Shown in pieces: positions 43,379-52,468 of a DNA stretch of 64,000 nucleotides. Under the pieces are notes generated by a model. It saw only the letters and a program-made list of their open reading frames with translations, ran no database searches and was not told where the DNA came from. Position 1 is the first letter of the stretch. Each line of letters begins with the position of its first letter. The position numbers were made by a program, and so were the translations under genes. This DNA is from Phycisphaeraceae bacterium (GTDB taxonomy: Bacteria; Planctomycetota; Phycisphaerae; Phycisphaerales; UBA1924), in contig JAHBXG010000008.1 in the NCBI GenBank assembly GCA_019636565.1, positions 62,001 through 126,000 of the forward strand, written 5' to 3'.

Positions 43379-44263
43379 CTACCACTCGCCGGCCAGCACG
43401 CGATCGATCGCGTGTGCAACGCCCGAGTCCGCATTTGTGAGCGTGACCCGTTTTGCCGCGGCTTTCACCGCCGGGATTGCGTTGCCCATCGCGATGCCTA
43501 GCCCGGCGCCCTCGATCATTGAGACGTCGTTGATCTCGTCGCCGATGGCCACGACTTGCGCGGGCTCGATGTCCCATTCGCGCGCGATGTACGAAATCGC
43601 CGACCACTTGGTCGCATCGCGATCGAAGATCTCGAGGATGTTGAGGCTCTCGCCCTTGGCAACGCCCTGTGCGTGTTCGGGAGCGACAACCGCCGGGAAA
43701 TTATGGATGACCGCGCGATCGCCGAGCGCGGCAATCAATTGGCCCTTGGCACCGTCGAGAATGTGGCCTCGGCCACACGCACCGACGCGAACGGTGGCGA
43801 GAGGGCAGGGGTCGTGGGCCAGACTCTCGGTGTAACGGACTTCAACGTTCATCTTCGAGAACCACCACTGGGAGACCGGATCGAGCGGGCAGCCTTCGGG
43901 ATTGACGACGAGGTAGTCGAAACCGGCCTGGAGCGGATCTTTCAGCACGAGCGCGGCGTGCTTGCTGGCGAGAATGATCTCGACCGCGTTGTGGACGAGG
44001 CTCTGGTGGATGTTGAATCGGTGGATGGTCGTGCGCGAAACCGGGTCGGCGATGATCGCTCCGCCGGCGACGACTACGGGGTTGCGCTGGTTGATGGCTT
44101 CGAGGCCGCCCACGCATTCGAGGAGGCCCCGGCCTGTGCAGACGATGACTTTCAAACCCGCGTTACGCGCGCGATCGACGGCGGCGATGTTCGCGGGCGG
44201 GACGATGCTCTCGGGGTTGAAGAGCGTGCCGTCGAGGTCGAGGGCGAGGAGGCGGTAACGCAT
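43379..44263 (-). CDS. Cof-type HAD-superfamily phosphatase
   Basis: A 294-residue HAD hydrolase of the Cof (type IIB cap) group. Motif I is LLALDLDGTLFN (4-15), motif II is VIVCTGRG, and motifs III-IV are the Lys in the cap/core region and VVAIGDEINDVSMIEGAGLGIAMGNA. Such enzymes dephosphorylate sugar phosphates, pyridoxal phosphate or flavin intermediates; substrate unknown. I chose the ATG at 44263, where the HAD motif begins and a TACGAT -10 element sits 6 nt upstream; the frame is open to 44365 through a repeat region. Confidence 0.9.
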   Translation of the reverse strand: MRYRLLALDLDGTLFNPESIVPPANIAAVDRARNAGLKVIVCTGRGLLECVGGLEAINQRNPVVVAGGAIIADPVSRTTIHRFNIHQSLVHNAVEIILASKHAALVLKDPLQAGFDYLVVNPEGCPLDPVSQWWFSKMNVEVRYTESLAHDPCPLATVRVGACGRGHILDGAKGQLIAALGDRAVIHNFPAVVAPEHAQGVAKGESLNILEIFDRDATKWSAISYIAREWDIEPAQVVAIGDEINDVSMIEGAGLGIAMGNAIPAVKAAAKRVTLTNADSGVAHAIDRVLAGEW

Positions 44264-44275
44264 TGGCGGATCGTA
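44264..44275 (-). promoter_or_regulatory. -10 element placed for a leaderless start
   Basis: On the minus strand TACGAT (44275-44270) is followed by 6 nt and the ATG of the HAD phosphatase; no Shine-Dalgarno sequence. Confidence 0.4.
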
Positions 44276-44276
44276 G

Positions 44277-44468
44277 AGAGAACGCGGAGTTTGCGGAGAG
44301 GGCGGAGTTACGCGGAGAAGAGAAATGCTTTCAACACAAAGGAGAGAAGGGCTCGAAGGAAGCAAGGCAGGGGAAAATCACCACAGCGACACTGAGGCAC
44401 AGAGAAGAGACAGAATTTGAATCACAAGAAGGCATCGAGGCAGGAGGCATTGAGGCATCGAGGCATCA
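44277..44468. repeat. Purine-rich imperfect repeat region
   Basis: The plus strand is almost all A and G, with recurring GCGGAG/CGCGGAG words (44284-44318), ACACTGAGGCACAGAGAAGAG (44390-44410 region) and a tandem GAGGCATC/T array (four to five copies, about 44431-44468) reaching the thrC stop codon. Translated, it gives the ENAEFAERAELRGEE type of sequence known as a dispersed repeat in many unrelated bacteria. It separates the HAD gene from thrC. Confidence 0.65.
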
Positions 44469-45986
44469 AGTTGGCTCAGGAATTCCCATCGCCTTCAGAA
44501 TGTCGGTGAGATTGTCGGCGACTCGGATGGGCCGATTCGCGAAGCGGCCTTCGGGTTTGGAGTCGCCCTTCTGCTTTTCCGGCTCCATGTGGTAGTGGAC
44601 AGTGGCATCCGGGTCTTTGAGTTGGTGGCCGGTGAGGATGCAGACAACGGTTTCGTGCGGCTTGATGACGCCTTCGTTGAGAAGCAAACGCGCGCCCGCG
44701 ACGGATGCGGCGCTGGCGGGCTCGCAGCCGAAGCCGGTGCGGCCGACGAGGGCCTTGTGCTCCAGGATCTCGGCATCGGAAACCGAACGCACGACGCCGT
44801 TCATGGCGTGTAGAGCGCGAAGGGCCTTGGGCAGATTCACGGGGCGATTGATCTCGATCGCAGTCGCAACGGTGTGGGCGCGTTCGTTGGCCGAATCCAT
44901 GCGGAGGTATTCGGCTTCGACCTTTGCGCGGTCGTATTCGCCGGAAAGAAGCGAGCCTTCGCCCGACTTGGACCACGACACACCCTGTTCATTCACGACG
45001 CGATCGAGCGTGCGGGCGCCCTTGGCCTGAATCACAGCAAGCCGCGGCACCTTCGTGATCAGCCCCATTTCAAACAGTTCGATAAACGCCTTGCCGAACG
45101 CAGAGCAATTGCCGAGATTTCCCCCGGGCACGATGATCCAATCCGGCACTTTCCAATCCAATCCCTCAAGCACGCGGTACATGATCGTCTTCTGGCCCTC
45201 GAGCCGGAAGGGATTGACCGAGTTCATCAGGTACACGCCGGCCTGCGGCATATTTTCCGCGATGTGCTTGATGCGCGCCAGGCACGCGTCAAAGTCGCCC
45301 GCGATTTGCAGCGTGATCGCACCGTAATCGAGTGCCTGGGAGAGTTTGCCATAGGCGATTTTTCCGTCGCCGATAAAGACGTAGCAGCGCACTCCGGTGA
45401 GCGCGCCATAAACAGCAAGGCTCGCGCTGGTGTTGCCGGTCGAAGCGCACGCCACGCTGGTCGCCCCCACCATCGCGGCGTGCGTAAATCCGGCGGACAT
45501 GCCGTTGTCTTTGAAGCTGCCGCTGGGGTTAAAGCCTTCGTATTGCAGATAGAGCGGGCCGCTCGCGCCCGCGCCGGTGGGGACATCGAAGCCGATGGTG
45601 CGGGCGAGTTGATCGGCCCGCTGGAGGTTCGTGCGGCCCTCGCCGATCGTCACGATCTCGCTCTCGCGTCGGAAGAACGGGAGCAGTTCGCGGAAGCGCC
45701 AGACGCCGGAAAAATCGAGTGCCGCGGCGGTCGAGCCCTGACCGATGGTGACGCCCGCGGCGGAACGCGGCCCGGTGGTCAGTGATCGGCTCGTGAAGAG
45801 CGCAAAGTCCAGATTGCTCCGGCGAGGCCCGTGATAGAGAACATCGAGCAGCGAATGGCACTTCGGGCACGCGACCAGCACCTGCTGGACGGGAAATTCG
45901 GTGGCGCAGCGCGGGTTGATGCAGCGCTGGAAAGCGTGCGCGGGAAGTTGGATCGGTTCGGGTTGTTTCCCCGCGGCAGGCAGCAT
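44466..45986 (-). CDS. thrC: Threonine synthase
   Basis: A 506-residue PLP enzyme converting O-phosphohomoserine to threonine. The Schiff-base lysine is Lys159 in [11 protein letters not shown]. The N-terminal zinc ribbon (C22, C27, C40, C43: CINPRC ... CPKC) marks the plant-like/archaeal class. Further family blocks: [44 protein letters not shown] and GCEPASAAS. About 40 residues after the last fold element ([12 protein letters not shown]...) form a charged tail. A TAGCAT hexamer sits 5 nt before the ATG with no Shine-Dalgarno sequence. Confidence 0.95.
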   Translation of the reverse strand: MLPAAGKQPEPIQLPAHAFQRCINPRCATEFPVQQVLVACPKCHSLLDVLYHGPRRSNLDFALFTSRSLTTGPRSAAGVTIGQGSTAAALDFSGVWRFRELLPFFRRESEIVTIGEGRTNLQRADQLARTIGFDVPTGAGASGPLYLQYEGFNPSGSFKDNGMSAGFTHAAMVGATSVACASTGNTSASLAVYGALTGVRCYVFIGDGKIAYGKLSQALDYGAITLQIAGDFDACLARIKHIAENMPQAGVYLMNSVNPFRLEGQKTIMYRVLEGLDWKVPDWIIVPGGNLGNCSAFGKAFIELFEMGLITKVPRLAVIQAKGARTLDRVVNEQGVSWSKSGEGSLLSGEYDRAKVEAEYLRMDSANERAHTVATAIEINRPVNLPKALRALHAMNGVVRSVSDAEILEHKALVGRTGFGCEPASAASVAGARLLLNEGVIKPHETVVCILTGHQLKDPDATVHYHMEPEKQKGDSKPEGRFANRPIRVADNLTDILKAMGIPEPT

Positions 45987-45997
45987 TCAGAATGCTA
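45987..45997 (-). promoter_or_regulatory. -10 element placed for a leaderless start
   Basis: On the minus strand TAGCAT (45997-45992) is followed by 5 nt and the ATG of thrC; no Shine-Dalgarno sequence. Confidence 0.4.
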
Positions 45998-46055
45998 CGG
46001 AGTTCCGCCCGCATCGCGAGCCACAAAGCCTCGCGGCCCCTGCAACAATTTGGGG

Positions 46056-46913
46056 ATGAGTCTGGACCGGGCTTACGTCACCGTCATTTCCTACCCGCCC
46101 GACTTGTCGGAGCGCCAACGAACGGTCGCGCTCTCCGAGGCCCTCAAGGTGGATGAGTACACCGCCGAGATCGCGCAGCGCTGGCAAGCACCTGCCATTG
46201 TGAGAATCTGCACCACCGCCGAAGGACACGAGACCGTTCGCGTGCTCGAAGACCTTGGGATTCAGGCCTTCTCGGCGAGGCAATCTGCGCTCGACAAACT
46301 CGGCCGCCCGATCGTCGCCAAGCGCCTTCTCCCGGCAATCGGCTCGCCCAGACCGATGTACGGCTACGAACCGCTCCGCCCCCGCCTGCACCAGGGCGGC
46401 TCGATGGTGATGGAAGAGGTGTTCGCGATGTTCGCGGGGCGGGTGAAAGAACGGCGCTCGGTAACACCGACCCCGGTTCCGACGGGCGAATATGGCTATC
46501 CGGGCGATGCAACCGGGGCGGCCGGTGCCGCGGGAAGATCGGGTGTGGGGGGCAACGTGGTCGCCTCGCGCGCGACGGAGCGGTTTTTGCTCGATATCTA
46601 CCTTGTTGATTCGCGCCGGATCCGCATCGACACCGGCCAATTCAGTTTCGATTTTCTGGGCGGCAAACTGGGCTACACCGATCGCGAAAACTTCGACCGG
46701 GCGTGCACGCGCCTGCGCGCTGAAGCGCCGGGCGCGATCTTCGACGACCGGTTTGAAAGTTTCCGCCCTCCCGCCAACCGCACCGCCCGCTCGTCGCGCG
46801 CATTCGGTGACGGCGCGGTCTCGATTATCGACACCGGACCCGCGTTTGATTTCTATAGCACCTGGAAATGCCTGCTGCTGGTCCATCTGCGTAATCGAAG
46901 CCGCGCACCGTAG
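46056..46913 (+). CDS. Conserved-looking hypothetical protein
   Basis: A 285-residue soluble protein that I cannot assign. The first 60 residues look like an alpha/beta domain (YVTVISYPPDLSERQRTVAL ... RICTTAEGHETVRVLEDLG); a Gly/Pro/Ala-rich linker (about 130-165) separates it from a second domain (RFLLDIYLVDSRRIRIDTGQF ... SIIDTGPAFDFYS). The ATG at 46056 follows a G run, and AACAAT lies 6 nt upstream of it. It ends 5 bases before the end of the convergent aat gene. Confidence 0.6.
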   Translation: MSLDRAYVTVISYPPDLSERQRTVALSEALKVDEYTAEIAQRWQAPAIVRICTTAEGHETVRVLEDLGIQAFSARQSALDKLGRPIVAKRLLPAIGSPRPMYGYEPLRPRLHQGGSMVMEEVFAMFAGRVKERRSVTPTPVPTGEYGYPGDATGAAGAAGRSGVGGNVVASRATERFLLDIYLVDSRRIRIDTGQFSFDFLGGKLGYTDRENFDRACTRLRAEAPGAIFDDRFESFRPPANRTARSSRAFGDGAVSIIDTGPAFDFYSTWKCLLLVHLRNRSRAP

Positions 46914-46918
46914 CGGGA

Positions 46919-47812
46919 CTATGCACCGGCATTTTCAAATGGCTTCCACCCGATGAATTGCGGCGCGAGCGCTGCGAGGCGGGCGAGATACTCCTGACGC
47001 GGCATCTCATACATCCCAAACTGCGCTGTGTGGTGGTTGGCCAACTGGGCATCGAGCAGTTCAAAGCCCCGCGCTCGCAAGTGGGTTACCAGATGGACGA
47101 GGCAGACCTTGCTGGCATCGGTGCCGCCTAAATCGGCGCGATGGAACATGGACTCTCCACAAAAGACCTTGCCGAGAGCGAGGCCGTAAAGACCGCCGAC
47201 GAGGACGCGGGGAGAGGTTGAGGTGTGAGAAGCAGTATCAACCCGTCCCCCAACTCGTTCACTTGGAGAACTGGCTTCCGACCAGGCCTCGATGCTGTGG
47301 GCGTGGCCGTGTTTGTACAGGAGGATGAATGCTTCAACGATTTGCGGCGCGAGCCATGCGGAGTTGACGGCTTCGCCTTCGGGTCCTTCGCGGGGCGAAG
47401 CGGCGCACGCCCGGATCACGGCTTCGAAGGCACGGTCGCTCGTAATCGTGAATCGGCGTGAACGAACGCGCTGGGCGAGCGACTTGGGAACGTGAAATCG
47501 ATCGTCCAGCGGGATGATGGCCCGGCGACGGGGTTGAACCCATTCGATTTCAGGGTCCCCATCCACTCCCGGGCGATCCGGAGCGGCCATGGGAAACCAG
47601 CCCTGGGAATACGCCTCAAGCAGGCCGGCGACCGCCCGGGATTCACTCGCGGCGTCGGCGGGAGATTGTGCGGACGAATCTGGTCTCACGGCAGGCTCGT
47701 GAAATCGTTGGAGAGCGAAACCCAAAGAGAGGAAGGCCGCCGGACTTCGGCTCGGGCGGCGCGGAAATAGGCCCCCCGCCCCACTCCGACCCCCGATCTC
47801 CGCGTTCACCAA
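46919..47812 (-). CDS. aat: Leucyl/phenylalanyl-tRNA--protein transferase with an in-frame insertion
   Basis: A 297-residue Aat that adds Leu or Phe to N-terminal Arg/Lys of proteins, marking them for ClpAP. Family motifs: YSQGWFPMA (68-76), VLVGGLYGLALGKVFCGESMFHR (203-225, read as two adjacent blocks) and ANHHTAQFGMYEMPR. Relatives are about 230 residues; the excess is a 55-residue N-terminal extension and an insertion of about 25 residues (178-202, SEASSPSERVGG...) before the GGLYG block. The start is a TTG at 47812 or the following GTG at 47809, so the first residues are uncertain. Confidence 0.88.
   Translation of the reverse strand: MVNAEIGGRSGAGGLFPRRPSRSPAAFLSLGFALQRFHEPAVRPDSSAQSPADAASESRAVAGLLEAYSQGWFPMAAPDRPGVDGDPEIEWVQPRRRAIIPLDDRFHVPKSLAQRVRSRRFTITSDRAFEAVIRACAASPREGPEGEAVNSAWLAPQIVEAFILLYKHGHAHSIEAWSEASSPSERVGGRVDTASHTSTSPRVLVGGLYGLALGKVFCGESMFHRADLGGTDASKVCLVHLVTHLRARGFELLDAQLANHHTAQFGMYEMPRQEYLARLAALAPQFIGWKPFENAGA
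47207..47281 (-). repeat. In-frame insertion within aat
   Basis: About 75 bases (25 codons) lie in frame just before the conserved GGLYG block. The minus strand contains GAACGAGTTGGG and CTCAACCTCTC, resembling GAGCGAGTGGGA and CTCAACATCTC in the rsmA insertion, in the same order. Confidence 0.5.
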
Positions 47813-47845
47813 GGGAGTTCGATAGCAGGATTAGGATTCGGCACC

Positions 47846-48100
47846 ATGATGACCCTTCTTGCAGAAAGCGACTTCACGAACCTGTGCTCGCAAGTGCTCC
47901 AACGCGGGTACTTCCCGTGGGTGCTGGTGGTCGGTGGGATTGTCATCTGCAGCATCGCGAAACACACCGCCGGGGCCATCACCGGCGTGGCCAAGGAGCG
48001 GACACGGCGCGAGATCGCCGCGTTTATTGCTGAAGGCAGCATGAGCCCCGAGCAGGGCGAGAAACTGATGAAGGCGGGTAAGGGCGGCGGGACTTGCTGA
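47846..48100 (+). CDS. Tiny single-pass membrane protein, copy 1
   Basis: An 84-residue protein. One transmembrane helix (about 22-46, PWVLVVGGIVICSIAKHTAG) is followed by a basic stretch and the segment EIAAFIAEGSMSPEQGE, which recurs almost unchanged in the next gene. This short helical tail recalls SHOCT domains but I cannot assign it. Two ATG codons start it in tandem. The next gene follows after 46 bases, and both probably form one transcript. Confidence 0.75.
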   Translation: MMTLLAESDFTNLCSQVLQRGYFPWVLVVGGIVICSIAKHTAGAITGVAKERTRREIAAFIAEGSMSPEQGEKLMKAGKGGGTC

Positions 48101-48146
48101 AGCAGTCCGCACGAGCAAGACATGTCCACGATCGGGAGCAACGAAC

Positions 48147-48392
48147 ATGATGCCTGTAGTGACATTGGGCAGCGAATTGGAAATGGCGATCCCGATCGTC
48201 GGGATCGTGTTCGGTTGTTTCGTCTGGGTCAGCTCGATCGTGGTTAGCGGGATAAAAGAGGCGAAAGCAACCAAGCAGCGTGAAGAATCGCGTAGGGAAA
48301 TTGCCGCGTATATCGCCGAGGGCTCGATGTCGCCCGAGCAGGGCGAGCGGCTGATGCAAGCCGGAGAAAAGCCGGCGGGTAAGAAGACTTAG
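48147..48392 (+). CDS. Tiny single-pass membrane protein, copy 2
   Basis: An 81-residue paralogue of the previous gene: one transmembrane helix (about 12-36, MAIPIVGIVFGCFVWVSSIV), a basic linker and EIAAYIAEGSMSPEQGE, ending in a Lys tail. The helix sequence differs completely from copy 1 while the C-terminal segment is conserved, so the tail carries the shared function. GGAG lies 8-10 nt before the ATG. It converges with the glycogen debranching gene. Confidence 0.75.
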   Translation: MMPVVTLGSELEMAIPIVGIVFGCFVWVSSIVVSGIKEAKATKQREESRREIAAYIAEGSMSPEQGERLMQAGEKPAGKKT

Positions 48393-48411
48393 GCCGCGAA
48401 TCAGGTTTGCA

Positions 48412-50655
48412 TCACTGAGACGTCAAGAGCCAGACACGCAGACATTCCGCAACGCTCCACGCCTGGGCAAAGCAGCCGTCGGGCCGGCGCGGCCGATCGG
48501 GCGAGTCATCGCCGTCGTAGATTTCGGGAATCTGGCCGAGCGCCGGGCCGCCACCGGCGGCGGGGGCGACCATTTCAAACAGCGGCTGGATGACACGACG
48601 CGCTTCGGCCTTTGAAGAGGCGGAGAAACCGCCGCAACGCAGTATCGCTTCGGCAAACGGACCGAGCAGCCAGGGCCAGACCGTGCCGTTGTGATACGCG
48701 CGATCCCGCTCGAAGAGCGGGCCCTCGAAGCGGCCGATGTAGTGCGGATCATGCGGGCTGAGCGTGCGCAGGCCGCGGTCGGTCAGCAGATGCTGGCGTA
48801 CGACGGCGAGGACCGAATCGCGCTGGCTCGTGTCGAGCGGCGAGTAAGGCAAACTGCATGCGAAGATCTGGTTGGGACGGATCTGCTGATTCGGCGCATA
48901 GACACCCGCGCTGGGTGTGAGCACATCGAAGAGATACCCGGCGGGGTTCCAGAATTGCTCGCGGAAGCTCTTCCCGGCGCGCTCGGCGATCTGCCGAAGT
49001 TCCCGGGAAGTCTTCGGGCGATCCTTCTCGATCATGTCCGCTACCTGGAGGAGCCCGGAGTACCACAGCGCGTTGATCTCGACCGGCTTGCCGTGCCGCG
49101 GCGTGAACACAACTCCGTCGCGTTTGGCGTCCATCCAAGTGAGTTGCGTGCCGACATCGCCCGCGGTGATCAGCCCGTCTTTCGGGTCCATCCGGATGCT
49201 GAAATCCGTACCGGTCTGATAGGCGTCGAGAATCGCGAGGCACGCGCGCCGGATCGGCGAGTTCTCCGGTGCGGGATCCGGAAGTTTTCCCTTCTCGCAC
49301 GCCAGTTGCAGCGCGCGGGCGGCGTGCAGGAACCAGAGCGACGCGTCGACCGTGTTGTACTCGGCGTCGCCGCTGCCATTATCGAAGCAGTTCGGCACCA
49401 GCCCCCGTCGCGTGAGGTTGGCGAATGTTTCCATCACACGGCGGGCTTCGTCGAAGCGACCGGTGGTGAGAAAAAGCCCCGGAAGCGAGATCATCGTGTC
49501 GCGCCCCCAGTCGCTGAACCAGGGATAGCCGGCGATGACCGAAGATTCATCCGCCAACGCCGCCTCAGAAGGTGCCACACCCGCCATCGCGCGGGCACCC
49601 GCACCGACGCTGCGTACGCGGCGCACCACAAACTGATCGGCAGACTGCACGAGAACGGCGATCGCATCGGCGTCGGCCGGGGCTACTTTGACAGCGCCAG
49701 GCCGAGCCGCGGCAGCCAGTTCGGTCAGGCGGCCTCTTTCGGCGCCGGCCGCGGCATCAAAGCCGATAGCCACGCGCGTCGGACGCGTCGTCACCGGCGC
49801 GACCCGCGCGACCAACTCGAGCGACTGTTCGAGTCCCGGCTCGACATTCCACGAGAACCAACCGGGCGTGAACAGATCTTCCAGACAATCCTGTCCGCGC
49901 TCGGCGTCGCGTTCATAGCGGAAGTTGAACCACCAGTTGCGATCCTGCACGAACGAGCCTTGGGAAGCCTCGATCGTCAATCGATTTCCCCGCGAGCTCA
50001 CATCGCATGATGAAGTGCCCGCGAGCACGCTGTAGTCGTTCTTGCGGTCGGAATAGCGCACCAATTCGTGGAAATCCCGGAGCGCGGTCAGCGGCCTGAG
50101 TTCCAGTTTCGCCGCGTGGCGCGCCGACTTCACGCGATATCGAAGCACCGCGACGTTCTGATTGCGCACCAGCGTCAGTTCACGGGTGAAATCAACCGGG
50201 CCGCACTGGTAGAACCAGCGGCAGGAAACATCCTTTTCGAACCTTCGCAGATACGAATGACCGCAGGGGTTGATCACGACCGGCGGCCCGCCCGCCTCGC
50301 CCATGCGGGCTGGCTCCGAGTTGCCGGGAAACATGAACGACGAAAAGTCCACCCGCTGATCGCCGCCGGCTCCCGAAGTTGCCGCGCTCTTCTCTCCCCG
50401 CGCCGGCTCGGCGTGCCGGAGGACGACCGTCTCGACCATGGAGTTCAGGCCGACAACACGCCCGACCGGCGGCTGCATAGCCCCAATGAGCCAGGCGTGA
50501 TATCGGCGCTGGGGGATTGCGAGCGAGGTGCCGCTGGCGAAGCCGCCAAGACCATTGGCAAGAAACCACTCGCGCCGAAGGGGCGCCGCCAGGCCGGAAT
50601 ACCCCGGCACGTCACCGGAATTGGAGAGTTCGAGTTTGAGAGTTGGCAATGGCAT
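48412..50655 (-). CDS. Glycogen debranching enzyme (amylo-alpha-1,6-glucosidase type)
   Basis: A 747-residue cytoplasmic protein with the two-part layout of archaeal/bacterial GDE. The N-terminal domain starts with EWFLANGLGGFASGTS and QRRYHAWL; the C-terminal (alpha/alpha)6 barrel has YPWFSDWGRDTMISLPGLFLTT with the catalytic Asp, then EYNTVDASLWFLHAARAL and NGTVWPWLLGPF. It would remove alpha-1,6 branches during glycogen breakdown. It is a single gene, divergent from guaB. Spacing before the ATG is GC-rich without a clear ribosome binding site. Confidence 0.92.
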   Translation of the reverse strand: MPLPTLKLELSNSGDVPGYSGLAAPLRREWFLANGLGGFASGTSLAIPQRRYHAWLIGAMQPPVGRVVGLNSMVETVVLRHAEPARGEKSAATSGAGGDQRVDFSSFMFPGNSEPARMGEAGGPPVVINPCGHSYLRRFEKDVSCRWFYQCGPVDFTRELTLVRNQNVAVLRYRVKSARHAAKLELRPLTALRDFHELVRYSDRKNDYSVLAGTSSCDVSSRGNRLTIEASQGSFVQDRNWWFNFRYERDAERGQDCLEDLFTPGWFSWNVEPGLEQSLELVARVAPVTTRPTRVAIGFDAAAGAERGRLTELAAAARPGAVKVAPADADAIAVLVQSADQFVVRRVRSVGAGARAMAGVAPSEAALADESSVIAGYPWFSDWGRDTMISLPGLFLTTGRFDEARRVMETFANLTRRGLVPNCFDNGSGDAEYNTVDASLWFLHAARALQLACEKGKLPDPAPENSPIRRACLAILDAYQTGTDFSIRMDPKDGLITAGDVGTQLTWMDAKRDGVVFTPRHGKPVEINALWYSGLLQVADMIEKDRPKTSRELRQIAERAGKSFREQFWNPAGYLFDVLTPSAGVYAPNQQIRPNQIFACSLPYSPLDTSQRDSVLAVVRQHLLTDRGLRTLSPHDPHYIGRFEGPLFERDRAYHNGTVWPWLLGPFAEAILRCGGFSASSKAEARRVIQPLFEMVAPAAGGGPALGQIPEIYDGDDSPDRPRRPDGCFAQAWSVAECLRVWLLTSQ

Positions 50656-50793
50656 GGCGGCGCGGCAAGGTTAGCGATTGGAAACGGTTCGGGGGTCGGA
50701 TTCCATGTGAAGAAACGGGCAGAATCTTGAGATGCCGAAGGGATGAATAGGTCGCGGGCTTGACCCGGCGAAAGTCGACCCCAACGCTCATCC

Positions 50794-52428
50794 ATGTTGC
50801 CCAAAGCCGAAGCGGTGCGGCCGATTTCCAAGGGTTCGGAGAATTCCGGAAAGAGCGGAAGCTCGGCATCGAAAACCGATGCGACTTCGGAACGAGCCGG
50901 GTTCGACCCGTTCAACAAGATCGAATATGACGGTATCACATTCGACGATGTGCTGCTCCTGCCGCGGCTTTCCGGGGTCATGCCGTCGGAAGCGGACACT
51001 CGGGCGCGATTGACCCGCACCCTGACACTGAAGATCCCACTGGTTTCGGCGCCCATGGACACGGTGACGGAGCATTCGCTGGCGATCGCGCTGGCGCAGG
51101 AAGGCGGGATCGGGATCATTCACAAGAATCTGTCGGCCGAAGCGCAGGCACGCGAAGTTGCGAAGGTGAAGCGGAGCGCCAACGGAATCATCACCGATCC
51201 GCTGACGCTCGGACCGACCGATACGGTGAGCCGCGCCAAGGAACTGATGCGGGCGCACAATGTCAGCGGCTTTCCGGTCACGGAAGACGGCGCGACCAAC
51301 CCGCGGGGCAAGGGCAAGGTGCTCGGCATTCTGACCCGGCGCGACCTGAAGTTTGTCGAAGAACCAACAACGCTCGTGCGCGATGTGATGACGCACGAGG
51401 GGTTGATCACCGCGGCACAGGGCACGACTCTGGAGCAATCCGAGGTTGTGCTGAGCAAGAACAAGGTTGAGAAGTTGCTGCTGGTGGATGGACAGGGCAA
51501 CCTGCGCGGGCTGATCACGATGCGCGACATCGAGCGGCTGAGCCGGTTCCCGAACGCCAACACCGATTCGCGCGGGCGGCTGCTCTGCGGTGCGGCCATG
51601 GGCGTCGGGCAGTTTGATCGGCTGGAGCAATTGCTCGCGGCGGAAGTAGACGTCGTCGTCATCGACACGGCGCACGGACACAGCGAGAACGTCCTGCGGA
51701 CTCTTCGCGAAGTGAAGAAGAAGTCGAGTGTGCCGGTCATCGTCGGAAACATCGCGACGCGCGAGGCCGCGATCGATCTGATCGAATCCGGGGCCGATGC
51801 GATCAAGGTCGGAATCGGTCCGGGCTCGATCTGCACGACGCGGGTGGTGACCGGCGTCGGCGTGCCGCAGATCACGGCAATCATGAACGCCGTGAGCGGA
51901 GCGCACGCAGCAGATAAGACCGTGCCGGTCATCGCCGACGGCGGAATCCGGCACTCGGGCGATATTCCCAAGGCGCTCGCCGCCGGTGCCAGTTGCGTGA
52001 TGATGGGATCGCTCTTCGCGGGGCTGGACGAATCGCCGGGCGAAGCGGTCATCAGCGGCGGGCGCCGGTACAAGACCTATCGAGGCATGGGCAGCGAGGG
52101 CGCGATGAGCGCCGGGAGCGCCGATCGGTATCGCCAGGCGGAGAAACTGGACGACGATGGCAAGGTGCGGATGAAGTTTGTGCCCGAGGGTGTGGAAGGC
52201 CTCGTCCCCTACCGAGGCTCGCTCGCCGAATTCGTGTATCAGCTGGTGGGCGGACTCCGGAGCAGCATGGGTTATTGCGGCTGCCGCACCATCGAGGAAT
52301 TGAGGCAGAACGCGCGATTCTGCCGCGTGAGCAGCGCGACCGTCGTGGAAAACCACCCGCACGACATCAGGATCACCAAGGAATCGCCGAATTACACGGG
52401 CGAGGGTTCGTTCCGCGATCGCGACTAA
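50794..52428 (+). CDS. guaB: IMP dehydrogenase
   Basis: A 544-residue enzyme oxidising IMP to XMP, the first committed step to GMP. Opening [13 protein letters not shown], loop GIIHKNLS, two CBS domains (about 135-255), the catalytic loop [11 protein letters not shown] with the active Cys, [19 protein letters not shown], and the flap ending YRGMGS. The N-terminus has about 40 residues before the usual start, Ser/Lys/Glu-rich (for example [15 protein letters not shown]). The only in-frame ATG compatible with a start is at 50794, and no Shine-Dalgarno sequence is visible. A methyltransferase gene follows after 40 nt. Confidence 0.96.
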   Translation: MLPKAEAVRPISKGSENSGKSGSSASKTDATSERAGFDPFNKIEYDGITFDDVLLLPRLSGVMPSEADTRARLTRTLTLKIPLVSAPMDTVTEHSLAIALAQEGGIGIIHKNLSAEAQAREVAKVKRSANGIITDPLTLGPTDTVSRAKELMRAHNVSGFPVTEDGATNPRGKGKVLGILTRRDLKFVEEPTTLVRDVMTHEGLITAAQGTTLEQSEVVLSKNKVEKLLLVDGQGNLRGLITMRDIERLSRFPNANTDSRGRLLCGAAMGVGQFDRLEQLLAAEVDVVVIDTAHGHSENVLRTLREVKKKSSVPVIVGNIATREAAIDLIESGADAIKVGIGPGSICTTRVVTGVGVPQITAIMNAVSGAHAADKTVPVIADGGIRHSGDIPKALAAGASCVMMGSLFAGLDESPGEAVISGGRRYKTYRGMGSEGAMSAGSADRYRQAEKLDDDGKVRMKFVPEGVEGLVPYRGSLAEFVYQLVGGLRSSMGYCGCRTIEELRQNARFCRVSSATVVENHPHDIRITKESPNYTGEGSFRDRD

Positions 52429-52468
52429 GCGCGAAGAATCCGGCAGAAGACGAGCAGGAGTCACGGGC

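Noticed and set aside
50788-52464. A long minus-strand open frame opposite guaB
   Set aside because: Arg/His-rich, no motifs; antisense shadow of a well-conserved gene.
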